NCBI RefSeq assembly: GCF_000165425.1
Contig: NW_001798973.1
Span: forward strand, 126,555-190,554
Length of the DNA: 64,000 bases
From: Paramecium tetraurelia
Taxonomy: Eukaryota > Ciliophora > Oligohymenophorea > Peniculida > Parameciidae
Direction: 5' to 3'
Shown here: positions 46,231 to 58,919 of the stretch, piece after piece
Numbering within the stretch: position 1 is the stretch's first letter
Layout: each line of letters opens with the position of its first letter
Made by a program: the position numbers and the translations under genes
Notes under the pieces: generated by a model
The model's input: only the letters and a program-made list of their open reading frames with translations
Told to the model about the DNA's origin: nothing
Databases searched by the model: none

Positions 46231-47453
46231 TCATGTCTATTGAGTAATAGAATCCCTCAAATTATTTGTGACCCTTATTGTACTCTAAATTTTTAAACAA
46301 CATTATAAGCAAGTTTCTTTGATTTTTTCAATCGAATCGGAAACTAACTTATTTATATCATTTTCCTCCTTCTAATAATAATTATCCTCAGTTAAAATCA
46401 CTTCATCATTATAAATTGATTTGCTTAACACATCTACATTATCTAGTATTTCCTTTTGTGATTAGTTTGCCCAATTTCTTCCCATCGAACGAATTATTTT
46501 ATTTACAGAGCCATCAATGAAATTGCAAAATTCCTTAAGACTCTATGTTAATTCCTCATTTTTTTATTGACTTGTGCTATGTATGAGATCTAGCTATTAT
46601 ATTATGGTCGATTAATTTTCTTAATGCCTTTATTAAATAGATAGTAATTTGGATTTTTTAAGTTCCTCATACTTTTTCCATTTTTCAATTACTCTGATCA
46701 AAGAAGTATAAGGGATAGTATTTTATTCAATGCAATAAATGCATGCTAATCTATTCTCTTTTGCTCTTTAAGGATTCAAATCAAATGCTATAATTTCTGT
46801 CTTATGCTTTTAACAAAAGATCTTTAGCCCAGGAGTTGCCTAAGACTTAAATATAAAAACAATACAATAAAGTTTTCATCTGAAGGCTCCAACTCTGATT
46901 TATACCAAATCAACGCTTATACTTCATCCTTTAATTCATCTAAGTACTTTAAATATGAATCCATCTTTAAATTGCTCTCCATTTTAGTTATTTATGAATT
47001 TATTGCTGTGCGAAAACTGGAAAATTGTTGCTCAAGTAATTTTTGGGCTTCCTCAATTTTATCAAAATTATAGATATCTATAAATTTTATATTTTCTTCT
47101 ATTTATTTTTAGACATTCTAAAGTCTCTTTATCTCATTCTCGATAGTACTGTTAATTTCATCTAAAGTAGTAGCAAGAAGATTTTTTAAAGCTAAAATGT
47201 TCTCAGAAAATTATTTTAACACTTCAATATTTTGCTTCGTTAAATTTTGAGTTTTTAATTCGAATTCAGATTTCATAGTGATTATCCTTTCTTAAGCATC
47301 AGTATTGGTATGAATGGCTCTGTCATTAATCTTTAACACGAGACATTTGCTGCAAAAGTATCGGTTCTATTCATCACATTGCAAATTAAGACTTGTTGCT
47401 ATTACATTTTCATCGTGCTGTTAGCATTTTCTATTAGAAATTTAGTTATCCAT
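46231..47453 (-). CDS. B-box-like zinc finger/coiled-coil protein lacking WD40
   Basis: 400 residues after a 20-nt intron (46846-46865). An N-terminal Cys/His finger (CQQHDENVIATSLNLQCDEQ then YFCSKC) is followed by a coiled coil, a second finger (IFCQKHKTEIIAFDLNPQ then LACIYCIE) and a second coiled coil, ending ...RDSITQQT. This is the same domain order as the divergent neighbour at 47565-49987 (and the gene at 22766), but the gene stops where those continue into WD40 repeats. It is most simply an inverted tandem duplicate that lost or never had the propeller. The function is unknown. Confidence 0.75.
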
Positions 47454-47564
47454 TAATTCAATAAGATTTTAGATATATTAAATAATTTTTCATAATCCTC
47501 TGTAATATTTAACAATTGATATATAATTTAGGTAGTTTATACAATATTTATAAACAATAAAATT

Positions 47565-49987
47565 ATGTCCAATTATAAGGAAGAAAATATTTGCATGATT
47601 CATCATTCATAAATTGTCGCCATTAACATGGATCTCAATTCAGATTGTCAATTGCGTCGTTATTGCAGTAAATGTCTTTTGGAAAAAACTTATGACGGAA
47701 CTATCTATATAAATAGTGAAGTTCAAGAACATATACAAAAAATTAAGGAGGAATATCTGGAGAAAAAGGCTTATTTTTTGAAGCATAATGTGGGCACTAT
47801 TGAATCCCTTTAAAATGCAATTTAAAACATTAAAGTCACTTTCTCCTATTCTTTAGATAAAATCTTTGAAAATCTATCAACAGAGAAAATTAGATTACAA
47901 AATTAATATTTTAATATAGAAGAAACATTAAATGGAGTGGATCTAAATAATTTCCACTATTTTAAATTATAAAGCAATGAGAACTTATTTTAGATTGAAA
48001 GTTTTAAAAGTTTAATCAAAGCTTCAATAGATTAAATTAAAAATAATGAGAGTCTATAATTTTGTAATTAGTAAATTGAGAATCTGTAAGAAGATGATGA
48101 AGTATTAACATTCACTAGAGGGTTTAATAGTCAAGAATCCAATGTTATTGTAAATATAATTATTATAATAAGGCTACACCCAGCTTGAAAATATTATGCT
48201 AGATGCATAAGAAATAAATAATAGCTTTTGATATGAACATTAATCGAGCCAAGGAAAATAGAATGGCTTGCATACAGTGTATTGAAGAAATTCCAAATTC
48301 GTACACTTCACTTAAAACTGTTTAGGATAAATGGAAAAAATTTGAAGAATTCAAAAAAAATAAATATTAATAGATACTGGAATAAAATAAGGAAAATAAA
48401 GATTAAATTTTAGAGTAACTTAAAATAATAAGTGAGGCTCATAATGAAATGAATCTATAAATTACTCAGTATTTAAATGATTATTGTTAATCTCTAAACT
48501 AAGAAATGCAGTAGATATTTAGTTAAATGGGTAAGAACTGGGCCATTTGCCAACAAAAAGAAATATTTGACAACATAGAAAAATTAATTACCCCGACTTG
48601 CAACTAAGAATTCTCAAAAAACATATCGGAGCATTATGCTAATGAGGAAAAATTTGTTAATTTAAATGTGTTTGATTCTATTAAAAAGATTAGAGAAACC
48701 CTCAAAGAAAGTTTTTATTAAATTTCAAAAATGATTAAAATAAATTCTAATTTGTAAATAAAGTCAAAAGAGATATAAATTTGTGAAAAACTTTAATCTA
48801 TTCGACCTCCATTCAGTATGAATTCTAAACAGGTAGAGTTAAGTCTATCTATCGAATCTCCACGTAAATTACAAGTAACAAAAGATGTTGTATAAATGAG
48901 TTTGAAAATAAAAAAATTTAAACTTAATTTGGTTCCAAAATCAGTCTCATTATCTCTTTAAATCACATTACCTTCTAAACTTAAGATAGATAAATAATAA
49001 ATATAAATATCAATGGTTTCAAAATAGTAAAAAATTAGATTTGAAAATATAATTGAAGGATAAAAAGTAACATAAGACTAAAATTGCTATGCTCTGATTT
49101 TTGATCACACGAATAATTTATTGGTGGCAGGTTGTGGTTAAAATATACAAACCTTTAAATTTAATTCTGGTTCTTTCCAAAGTTAAAGTGTTTTTGGCTA
49201 GCATTACAGTAATGTTACAGCATTATGTTTTATAAAGTTTAATCAGTTTATTTCAGGTGATGCTAAAGGTTAATTGTAATTTTGGAAGGAAGAAAGTAAT
49301 TCTTGGAAACAATATTAGAAATTATCCTCAGAGCACTTTGAATAAATCAATTAAATACTTTATAGCAAGAAATTCAATTAAATAATTACTTGTAGCAATG
49401 ATAAAAACATAACAGTTTTAGAAAATAAAAACCAGTAAGTTAATATATGGGCTTGCGCCTAAACCATATCTTCCCATTAAAGCAATGTATGTTCTATATC
49501 CTTAAACGATTCCGAAACTACATTGATCTCTTCTGGTTCTGATAAATAATTATAAATTTATTCAAGACAAATAAACTTTAATTTGATATAAACTATAAAA
49601 GTCGAAGATATTATTTATCGCCTTTAATTTATAGAGGATTCGAGCTTTTGTGCTTAAATTTAAACTGGTATTCATCTTAATTTTTACAATTTTAATAAAA
49701 ATCAGGAACAATACATTCTTAATCAAACTGCAGAAGTTTAAAATCAAAAGAGTTGTTCATAAGGATTCCCAATAGGTATTTGTAAAAAACATTCTATGAT
49801 TTTATGTAAACATGGAACTTACATAAATGTATTAAAGAAAATGAATAATTAAATATATCGTACTGAATAATCTATAAATTTTGACACCATGTATTTGTAT
49901 GGGGCTCTGACTTCAGATGGCAATTATTTAGTGACATGGGATTACAGATCGAAACAATTTTAAGTAAGATAACTAATTGTAAATTGA
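47565..49987 (+). CDS. B-box-like zinc finger/coiled-coil/WD40 protein
   Basis: 799 residues after a 23-nt intron (48150-48172) ending AAG. The order is: N-terminal finger (CMIHHSQIVAINMDLNSD then YCSKC), coiled coil, second Cys/His module (LCQMHKKQIIAFDMN then MACIQCIE), long coiled coil, and a C-terminal beta-propeller from about residue 510. WD40 units include FISGDAKGQLQFWK, IITCSNDKNITVLE, LISSGSDKQLQIYS and a terminal YLVTWDYRSKQF. It is intact, unlike the related gene at 22766. The layout recalls TRIM proteins but without a RING. It shares a 111-bp divergent promoter with its WD40-less relative. Confidence 0.82.
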
Positions 49988-50031
49988 TTATTAGTAATTA
50001 AATTTATAATATTTATATAAATATATAAAAA

Positions 50032-51302
50032 TCATTATAAATTAGGCAATTTTTGTGACAAAATACTATTTGACCATCCTCCTTAGGAGTGGTCTTGAGT
50101 TGAACTATAATTTTTATTTGATCTGGAAGAAGAAAGAAAATTGAATTGAGACAACTCTTCAAGAGGAATTATTTTTTGTAATTTCAGTTGACGTTCTAGA
50201 AGACTTTTATTTTTTGTAGAATGACATTTCTTGAAATTGAATTAGACTGGAGGTAAATCTTCAGTAACAACACTGAGTTATTTTTTATGATATGAAACTA
50301 CCTTAGGTAGTTCTCTTTAAGTTAATAATTCTCTAATTTCTTGATGAGCCTATAGTTTTCCAATTTTCTACGCTTACTTGACTACTAGTTACAGATCACT
50401 TGATTCAATGTTGGATAATGAGTTTTCTTCTAATGATTCAGTCACAGTTTGAAAGGTCTCGTAATTGACTTTGCTTTGCATTTTAACCATTTTGGCCAGA
50501 TCTTGAAGTTCGCTAGCATCTTTCATTAGCATGTTTTTGAACAGTAATGGTTATAAGCCATTAACAGTCGAGAAGGATTTTCTGAGTTTGATTGTTAAAT
50601 CTACTGAATTCTATCTTTTAAGTTTCCTATAGAATTCTGCTTGTGCTTTGAGGAATAATGAATAAGCTTCGTCGGCGATAGTTTTTTTTTCAGTTTCTTA
50701 AATTAACTAGCGAAAGGCTTAAAATTTGTTTGAAATGCTTTATTCACTGAGAATCATTTTTAGTTACTATTCTCTTTGAACCAAGAAACTCAGATGGCTT
50801 AGCATTGCTCCGACTGATAATGGAACATACTTTTCATCGTATTCCAAAGTTTTCAGAATCTTCAGCATCATAATTCTGAATGCTGACAAGGCTTCTTGAT
50901 TATGTGTCAGAGCTTTAAATTCATCCAATGATAAGGCCTTGTCCTTGTTATAATCGATAAATTGGTATATGGTTGATAAATCATTCACTGTTACTCCATA
51001 TCCGTAGTGTTTGAATAGCATAAACAAATGAGCCAAAGTAAGAACTCCTTCATTGTTGCAATCTAAAGTCTATGGGAGTTAATGAATCGATTTACCCTGA
51101 AAATCTATTTTAGTTCCATCTATAGTTTTCTTTCTTCAGGATAATAGAGATATTGAGGTTTTACTTAATCAGATCTTCTCTTAAACCATTGGTTGGTAGG
51201 AAAGTTGTGAAAATGATTTCGATTATTCAATTGAACTATATAATTTTGGCTAGCTTCATCAACGATTGGTACTTAGTCCCATTTAACTTTGTGATATTTC
51301 AT
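50032..51302 (-). CDS. EF-hand protein with long helical tail
   Basis: 414 residues after a 26-nt intron (51070-51095). An N-terminal basic segment leads into a paired EF-hand region: TLDCNNEGVLTLAHLFMLF (first loop degenerate) and IDYNKDKALSLDEFKAL (loop D-x-N-x-D-x-x-x-x-x-x-E, likely to bind calcium), near residues 75-145. The remaining 260 residues are helical and Gln/Lys/Leu-rich, then Ser-rich, with no recognised domain. A calcium-responsive cytoskeletal or ciliary role is possible. Its ATG is back-to-back with that of the gene at 51311, with only 8 bases between. Confidence 0.75.
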
Positions 51303-51310
51303 TATTAATT

Positions 51311-52964
51311 ATGATGAAATTTTTTATAGTATCAATTCTATTCACAACATTACTCTCATGCTAAGTTTATTATAACAGTGACATCCGATTTGATTTCAGC
51401 AATGCATAAGCCAATAATTTGGCATATGGAAATGATGGGAAATCCTTATTCATCACCTTATGTGGACTCTTAAATTATAAATGCGAGAAGTCTAAATCCA
51501 CTAGAATTTTAGAAGAAACTAAATCTGATTCATCTAATACACCCACTACTAATACTGAAACTACAAATACAAATACATCTACAAATGAAAACAAAACAAA
51601 TACAGACACAGTAATTGATAAAAATTAAGATGGCAATATTGACAAGAGTGATACTACGACTTCAACAGATACAAACACTCCAGCAATAGATGATTAAAAA
51701 AGTGAATCTTAAGTCATCGAAAATAAAACAAATGATGAAAAAAATGATAAGGATGATGATGCAAATGAACTTAAATATGTAAACAATGATAAAACATAAT
51801 CGCTTATTGTTGCCTAAAAGAACACATGTACTCCTTATTCTGAATAAAGCAATGTAGATCCAAATCAATTAACCTTATTGGTCGAAAATAAACCATTTCA
51901 AGGATTAGTTATTGAAAGAAGAGGAATCGTAGAAAAGGAGACTTTTAAATTAAAATTGAAATGTTCTGAATCAGATGTAATGACAATAGAAGACACTGAT
52001 AAAGATGGATATCTATTCATCTTAACAACATCATCTGCTTGTCCAATCTTAGTTTATAATCCTATTACTTAATTCTTTATGGATTTTAAATTGCTATTCG
52101 TCGTAATTCTTTGGGTGGTTGGAATATTCTTACTACTTTTAGGATACTAATTAGCGTAATTGTCATCTATGATACTTGCTGTTCTAATGGGTTTTGGATT
52201 CACAACCATTGTCATAGGAGAAGCCACATTAAATAGCGACTCTAGTTATGCAGCTACCTGGGTAGTAGTAGGATCAGGAGTATTAGTAGCTTTCATATAT
52301 TTCAATGCTTCTATGTAAAGATTCTTTTTCCTTCTATTTAATTTTGGATTCAGTGTTGGAGTAATTTTATCTTTGATGATTCAATCCTTGTTTTACTATT
52401 CAATAGAAACAGATTTGATGTTCTTCCCTTTAACAATCTCCATTATTGTTTCTGGAGGTATTTTAGGGTTGCTTGGTCTCAGATATAATCTCTAGATGGG
52501 AATTGTATCTACTTCATTAGTTGGTGTAAGTATATTATCATGAATTAGGCTTATTGCTTAATAAGACCTATTGGTTTTCTTGCAGGAGGTTACCCAAACG
52601 AATTGTTGTTAACTAAAAAGGCTGAGTATGGATTTGATATCGATATTGAATATTCAGTTTATGCCTATAATGCTGTGATTATCCTAGTGGCCATATTTTT
52701 TGGAATCTTTTAAAGAAGATAACATCTAAAAAGAGTGGCTCTTGACGATCAATTATAGGCTGATATCAGATATTACGAAATGGGTAATGTAGAAGATGAA
52801 GAAAAATAAGTAAATTTTCTTACCCTATTCTATAGAAAAGATAAAGTAAAAATAGTGATAAGAATGTGACTGTCATTTTTGCTAAACATCTTGAAAATTA
52901 AGGTGAAGAACTTTAAGATAAAAAAAGACACTCTCATTTAACTGGTAGTGATATCAATGATTGA
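51311..52964 (+). CDS. MRH-like luminal domain plus multi-pass membrane protein (DUF4203/TMEM198-like)
   Basis: 534 residues with introns of 23 nt (52526-52548) and 26 nt (52810-52835). A signal peptide (MMKFFIVSILFTTLLSC) is followed by an Asn/Thr/Asp-rich spacer within a Cys-containing domain: LFITLCGLLNYKC, later LVIERRG and FKLKLKCSESDVM ... LFILTTSSACP. This matches mannose-6-phosphate-receptor homology domains. Seven hydrophobic helices then follow (LFVVILWVVGIFLLLLGYQ, MILAVLMGFGFTTIVIG, WVVVGSGVLVAFIYF and so on), resembling TMEM198/DUF4203, and a charged cytoplasmic tail. The likely location is Golgi, lysosome or cell surface. The domain call is by pattern. Confidence 0.75.
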
Positions 52965-54166
52965 TTATTGATGATTGTTAATGTCAATATTTTATGTAAA
53001 AAAATTCAACTTTTCACTCATAATTATATTTTGATTTTTCATCTTATATAAACAATCACTATTTATTGATCCTCTATTGCTGTAGATTTTAAATTAGATT
53101 GTTTATCCAACCTTTAATAAATAATTTTCTAAAACTACAGTATCATTATTATATATTAAATTTAATTAAATGAAGAATTTAATTTTCTTCAAACTAAAGA
53201 TTGAATAGAAATTTTATCAGACTATTAAAAATACTTCCAGTTATCCAACACTCAAATTTGTAGATCTATATTGGTCTATGTTATCTGCAAAAATACATTC
53301 ATTTCTTTTTTTTTAAATTATCTATTATTATCATTAAATGTTATTATTCGTGTGTTTACGGATGTTTGTTATTGATTTTTTAAATTAATTACTTAATTTT
53401 CATTCCATTTTGCTTCTATTTTAGTTTGTTATTATGAGACTTTCTAGTATCAATAGAGAATTAATCGTAATCCAAATAATCCTTATGATTTTTTTTATGT
53501 TTCTTTTATTGTTCTTAGAGATTAGAATTAATTAGGTTAATCTATTCTCCTGAGCTTCCTTAGGGTGGAGATCAGAACTATTATTACACTATTTGATTTT
53601 TGCAAAGTATTTTCAATCCAATAAAATTATGATGCAGAATTCATTATAATTTAACATTAAATGGTTTTATTTTCTACAATTTTATATCAATAATTAGTTT
53701 TAATTTAAAAGAATATTCACATTTAAAATTTAAGTTCTTTCTCTCATTTTATGATCATTTGATAATTGGATTATACCTATAATTAGAAATATCCTAAATA
53801 ATTGTAAGAATATATATTATTAATTAAAATTATAGTAAGAAATAAAATTGCAATTACTGAGAGATGAAAATATATCTGAAAATAACTTTAAATATAGTTT
53901 TTGAATTTTTAATGTTTACATTTTTCGTTTTGGTAAAAATTCAATAAAGTTATACTATCAATAATCTAAGTTATTTTCTGTTTATTCCTAGGCTTTTGAA
54001 TCAAGCGCAAAATTTTCTAATTAATGATGAACTCTACACAATCTCTACTTCGATTTTAAAGACAAAATAGTAATAATTTCATTACAAACCATTTGAATTT
54101 GAGTAGAATTGTAAGAATGTATAGTTAGACTAAATTGAATAGTTATCGATTAAAAATATTAATTAA
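52965..54166. other. AT-rich gene-free region
   Basis: About 1.2 kb without a supported reading frame. Around 53519-53571 two small hairpins can be drawn (AGATTA 53519-53524 with TAATCT 53538-53543; TCTCC 53546-53550 with GGAGA 53567-53571), and an AUUUUUG-like tract follows near 53608. This is suggestive of a small RNA but too weak to call. Confidence 0.45.
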
Positions 54167-55553
54167 ATGAGTGAATAAATTTTAGAGTAAGTATTGGAAC
54201 AAAGATTAGGATTTGGAAAGCATTATTGGAGATAGTTCTTCATAATAAGTTTCATAGACTTCCTAGATGGTGCTGAGTTTCTTTATTTAGCATTACTAAT
54301 TCCTGCAATAAAATAGGAATGGAATTTATCAATAATGGAACTTTCAATATTTGGATCATCTTTTACCTTAGGGTTAACGATAGGTTCGATCATTTGTGGT
54401 TTCTTAGCAGATAGAATGGGCAGGAAGACTATATTAATAATAGGAACAGTTTTTCAAGTATTTTATTTATGTTATAAAGACTGCAGTCGTTTTTCTTACA
54501 GTGTTTACCAATAACATAATTGAAATGATCCTGCTTAGACTTATATATGGGACTGTAATAGGCATGAATCTTCCGATTAGTTCAATATTGATGATTGAAG
54601 TTACTCCAAAGCTTCATAGAGGAAAAATTATAGTGGCTCTCTAAGTACTTATATTGTTGGGACGTGGTTGGATAATGATATTAGGATATATTTTTATGGA
54701 AAGTATTTCAAAGGGTAATTGGAGAGCCATCTCTTTATGTAATAGCGTTCCGTGTTTGCTATGTATAATTGGAACAATTTTTTGGATTTAAGAATCCCCA
54801 AGATTTTTGATTTTAAATGAAGAAATTCAAAAAGGAATTGATAATCTAAATTAGATTGGATAATTTAACAATTCAGAATATCAGATGTTGACTGAAGACG
54901 AAATTTAAAGTTTAAAAGAGTGGGCATAATTGCAAAAATAGCACCATTAGTAAAAAGAAAATAATTCTATTAAATAATTGTTTAATTAAGATAATTTGGC
55001 AATTACATGGATGAACTATTCAATAAATTTCTTGTTTATGTTTGCAATGATGGCTATCTTTAACATTTTACCATTTATTTTGGATGATGAAAACAAGACA
55101 TTGTTACATTTGTACATTTTGGATATAGGTGAGATTCCAGCTATATTTGTAATGTTATATAGTATCGATAAATTTGGTAGATTATCAACTTTGTTATTTT
55201 CTACATCAGTACTCACTTTAATTCTATTTTCTACATGGCATTGGAAATTGTATATAATCATTACAGGACTTGCCATCTTTAAATTCTGTTGCAAGATAAA
55301 TTGTGGAACATTGAATGTCTTATTTGCTGAATCCTATCACACTCTATATCGTTCCTTAGGACTTGGGACGACAAATGCAATGGGAGGAATAGCAGGATCT
55401 CTGGCACCATTTGTAGTCTTCCCAATCTATTTCTATAATTATTATTTACCATTCTTAATTTGTGGTGTGTTTAGTTTATTCACACTAATTTTATTAATAT
55501 TTTATCCTATTGATTTAACCAAAAAGCCCTTAGATTAGCTAAAACAAAAATGA
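54167..55553 (+). CDS. major facilitator superfamily transporter (SV2/organic solute type)
   Basis: 454 residues after a 22-nt intron (54458-54479). Twelve membrane helices are arranged in two halves around a charged loop. The MFS motif A is present after helix 2 as GFLADRMGRK, and a weaker copy follows helix 8 (SIDKFGR). DFLDGAEFLYLALLIPAI in helix 1 and ESPRFLIL after helix 6 are typical of the SV2/organic-cation branch. The substrate cannot be inferred. It is a plasma or vacuolar membrane protein. It is followed 37 bases later by the next gene on the same strand. Confidence 0.88.
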
Positions 55554-55589
55554 TTTATAAAATATATTTAATATTAAAATAATAAAATA

Positions 55590-57162
55590 ATGGATTTGAA
55601 ATGCTTATAATGTGGTAAGAATTAAATTTCACATTGGTGTTTGGACAAATTTTGTCAGAATAATTTGATATGTGATCAATGTTCTTTCAGACATGGGAAT
55701 CCAGAGAGAATTTACAAGGAAGATCATCCAAATATAATAAATACGGAAAATTAGAAATTTAAAATTAAAACATAGGTAAGAAAGATGATGAAACAGATGT
55801 TAATTATAATAGACAGAATGAACTAATATTACATTTACATTGAAGAATAATTTATAGAAGTGAATTCTGAAAAAAAAATAGAAACATATTAAAATAGATT
55901 AAAGCTTTACTCCAAATTTCTTCAATTTAATCCTTAGATCCAATCTGCCTTATTTAATTTAAATAATCAATTAGATAATTATGACTTCCCTAAGAGTAAA
56001 AAGGTTGATTAAAATTAATAGAAATAACTAGACATATGTAATAATATTTTACATATATTAGGCAAAACATTATTAAGTGAGAAATAATATGCCAAAGCTT
56101 CAGAAGAAATATCACGTTTAAACCATGAGGAGTCAAAATCTTTATAAAGTATATATTTTAAAGTGATATTTTAGTTGAATGCCAGATACTTCAAAAAAAT
56201 TTGAAATATGCATTAGAATTGTCAACAAAAGCACTTCAGTCACCACCAACTGAATCAACTTAAAAATTAAATTTGTAACTTTAATAAGGTTAATATCAAA
56301 GTCTCATATTTAGTTAAAATTCTTCATAAATAACAATAATATGGTTAGGCTTTAAAAATTTTGTAGACTATTGATAATAATAATAATAATAATAATAATA
56401 GAGATAAATAGAAATTTCAATTACAACTTGGTATGAAATTAATTAAATTCAAGGAAAAACTCTAATAAAATGTGGCTTTTTTGACTTAGGATGTTAGAAG
56501 ATCAAAGATCTCAAAAAGCCTCAATAATAATAAATATAAGTAAGTTAAAATTCAGGATAGGAAGGAGACATTAATAATGATAATGAATTTAAATTGGCAT
56601 TTGGTAATCTTAAATTTAATTAAAATAGCAAAGGCCAATTTTTAGTTAGTTATTGAAGATAGAAATACAGAAAATAGTTCCTAATCAATTAATGGGGATC
56701 CAAGTAATATTTCACTTATCCCTTCAAACGCAAATCAAGAAGTTTAAAATAACCAAAACAGCCAAAATACATAAGTAATTATTTTCTTAAAAATTCAAAA
56801 AGCTCAAGGAATCGGAGGACATTTATAAGGAAATTTTATCGAAAGAACCTACAAATCAAAAGGCCCTTTATGGATTAAGTATATATATTATTCTAATTTA
56901 GGTTAAATTTTAATTCGTAAAAGAGAATACATTGAGGCAAGAGAATTGTTATATTAACTCATATAATTAAATCCGAAATACCGTAAGGCAGGTAAAAAAC
57001 AATTTTAATTTAGAAAAACTATTACTGTTCATTAAATTGAAATTATTAGATCAACAATAAGACGATATAGAAGATTAGTTTTCAAGCATTGATGGATGTT
57101 TGGGCTATCTATATCAATGTTGTTTTTAAAGAATAGGGGGTAGAGTACACCCAGAATTATGA
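55590..57162 (+). CDS. B-box-like zinc finger protein with TPR motifs
   Basis: 499 residues with introns of 26 nt (56149-56174), 25 nt (56289-56313) and 22 nt (56992-57013). The N-terminal finger is CLQCG, HWCLDKFCQNNLICDQC and RHGNPERIYKEDH, fitting a B-box-like Cys/His module. Helical repeats follow with TPR features: LKYALELSTKALQS, QYGQALKILQTID and SNLGQILIRKREYIEARELL. A run of AAT codons (near 56371-56400) encodes poly-Asn between repeats. An additional short intron near 56540 is possible. No enzymatic domain is seen; a scaffold role is likely. Confidence 0.7.
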
Positions 57163-57267
57163 TGAGGGAATCCAGATGAAAATTGATTCATTCATCTGAA
57201 AGATTTATTAAAATAATTATAGTTATTTTCAATGACAAAATATTTTGTTTATTGAGAAATTAATATT

Positions 57268-58757
57268 ATGGAAATTGAGTAAGTGATTTTTTCTTGTGAA
57301 GTGATAAGAAGACATCTAATAGTGAATAAACATTATTGTCTACAGTTATTAAACAACAGAATATTGATTAGAGAGAATGTATAGTATATAAGATCCATAA
57401 ATTATTAGTTAGAACATCCTGCTAAGTATTAGATTGAATTAAATCTAAAGGGATAAATAAGTTGGAAATTAGCTGATGATCATAAGATTAAAGAATTTGG
57501 TGTCAAATACAACAATAAGCTCAAATGGTTTACTGGAATATCTGAATAGTTACATTAACTCAAGCATCTTATTTCAAATAAAATATTCATGACTGGAATT
57601 TCAATTTTTTATTCGTCACATGAATTACTTGGAACTGGAGCATCTTGTAAAGTGATTTTGATTAAAGATTATGCCACTCATTTATGTTATGCAGCTAAAT
57701 GTGTTAGTAAGGATTACATAAGAAAAAAGAAAACATCTGATAGATTTGATAGGTTAGTGAATGAAATTGAAATATTAAGAACCTTAAAATCACATCCTAA
57801 TTTAATCAAATTGCAAGAGTTATACGAAGGGGAAAATAGTTACTATTTAATATTTGATTATTTGGAAGGAGAGACTCTCCACAAATATGTCAAGAATAAT
57901 GGTCATCTCATGACAGAACCTACTGTAAGGAGTATCCTTTAAGTAAAAGAATTCAATTAAATATCATAGTAACTATTGTTAGGAATCAAAATGTGCCATC
58001 AATAAAATATAATACATAGAGACATGAAATTAGAAAACGTGGTACTTACAAAAACGAATAAACCAGAAAACATTAAGATTATTGACTTTGGATTGGCTAT
58101 TTTTAATACTCAGAATCATCCTTTTTCCATCTGTGGAACTCCTGGTTATATTGCACCTGAAATTTTAAATTATGAAGATAACAAATATAAGTCAGAGTAA
58201 TTTATTTACACTCCTTAGATTGATATGTTTGGAATTGGAGCCATGCTATATAGAATGTAAGTTTATTCTCTTGTAATAGAATGACAAGAGAACCTTTATT
58301 CAATGCCGATAAAACTAAAGAACTTCTACATAAGAATTAAAAATGTCTATTTATAAAAAGAACCATTTCTCAATATTCTTATATTCTGAATTAAATTCTT
58401 TTTGGATTGCTGGAGTTTAATCCAAAAAAAAGATTCTCTGCTGATCAAGCCTTGGAATTACTTTAATCTCAATAAATCAATTAAATAACTTTGAAACATG
58501 AATCTAACAGAAACATTAATTTATCGCAAGAATTTCAAATACCTACAGACTTGGATGTTATTTAAATTCCTTATTTATTTCCGAATAGGAAAATCAAAAA
58601 GGAAATGGGTTTTTATCATTCATATCATATCAACGAAGATATAATATAAGGATTTAGGAAATCTTATCTACCTTCTTTTAGTATAAGACAGAGTCTGGAT
58701 GTTGATCATGATAGTTTAAAAGAGGAAACTGACAGAGATTAAGTTTTAGAACTATGA
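57268..58757 (+). CDS. Ser/Thr protein kinase, CAMK-like, with N-terminal PH-like domain
   Basis: 479 residues after introns of 27 nt (57940-57966) and 23 nt (58258-58280). The first 100 residues are beta-rich and end in a helix with a conserved-looking Trp, as in a PH domain. The kinase core has LLGTGASCKVILI (glycine loop, first glycines intact), AAKCVSK (VAIK Lys), NEIEILRTL (helix C Glu), HRDMKLENVV (catalytic loop), IDFGLA (DFG), CGTPGYIAPEIL and DMFGIGAMLY. All catalytic residues are present, so it should be active. The Asp/Ser-rich tail has no EF-hands, so it is not a CDPK. Confidence 0.92.
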
Positions 58758-58919
58758 TATGATTTTCAAAATTATATTATAATTTATGCAATATTATGAA
58801 ATTTAATATCATTGTTAACAAAATTAAATATAAAATAATTTATAGTAAATGAATGAATTATAATTCCTTTAATATAGATATTAATTGAGAATAAGAGAAT
58901 AAAAGTCAGCAAAAGACTT

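Noticed and set aside
53519-53615. Possible snRNA with two hairpins and a U-rich Sm-like site
   Set aside because: Stems are only 5-6 bp, loops do not match U1, U2, U4, U5 or U6, and the U-rich tract is common in AT-rich DNA.
55016-55294. Minus-strand 92-codon ORF
   Set aside because: It is antisense to the helices of the MFS transporter.
56371-56401. AAT/ATA microsatellite as a non-coding repeat
   Set aside because: It lies inside the spliced frame of the zinc-finger/TPR gene and encodes poly-Asn between helical repeats.
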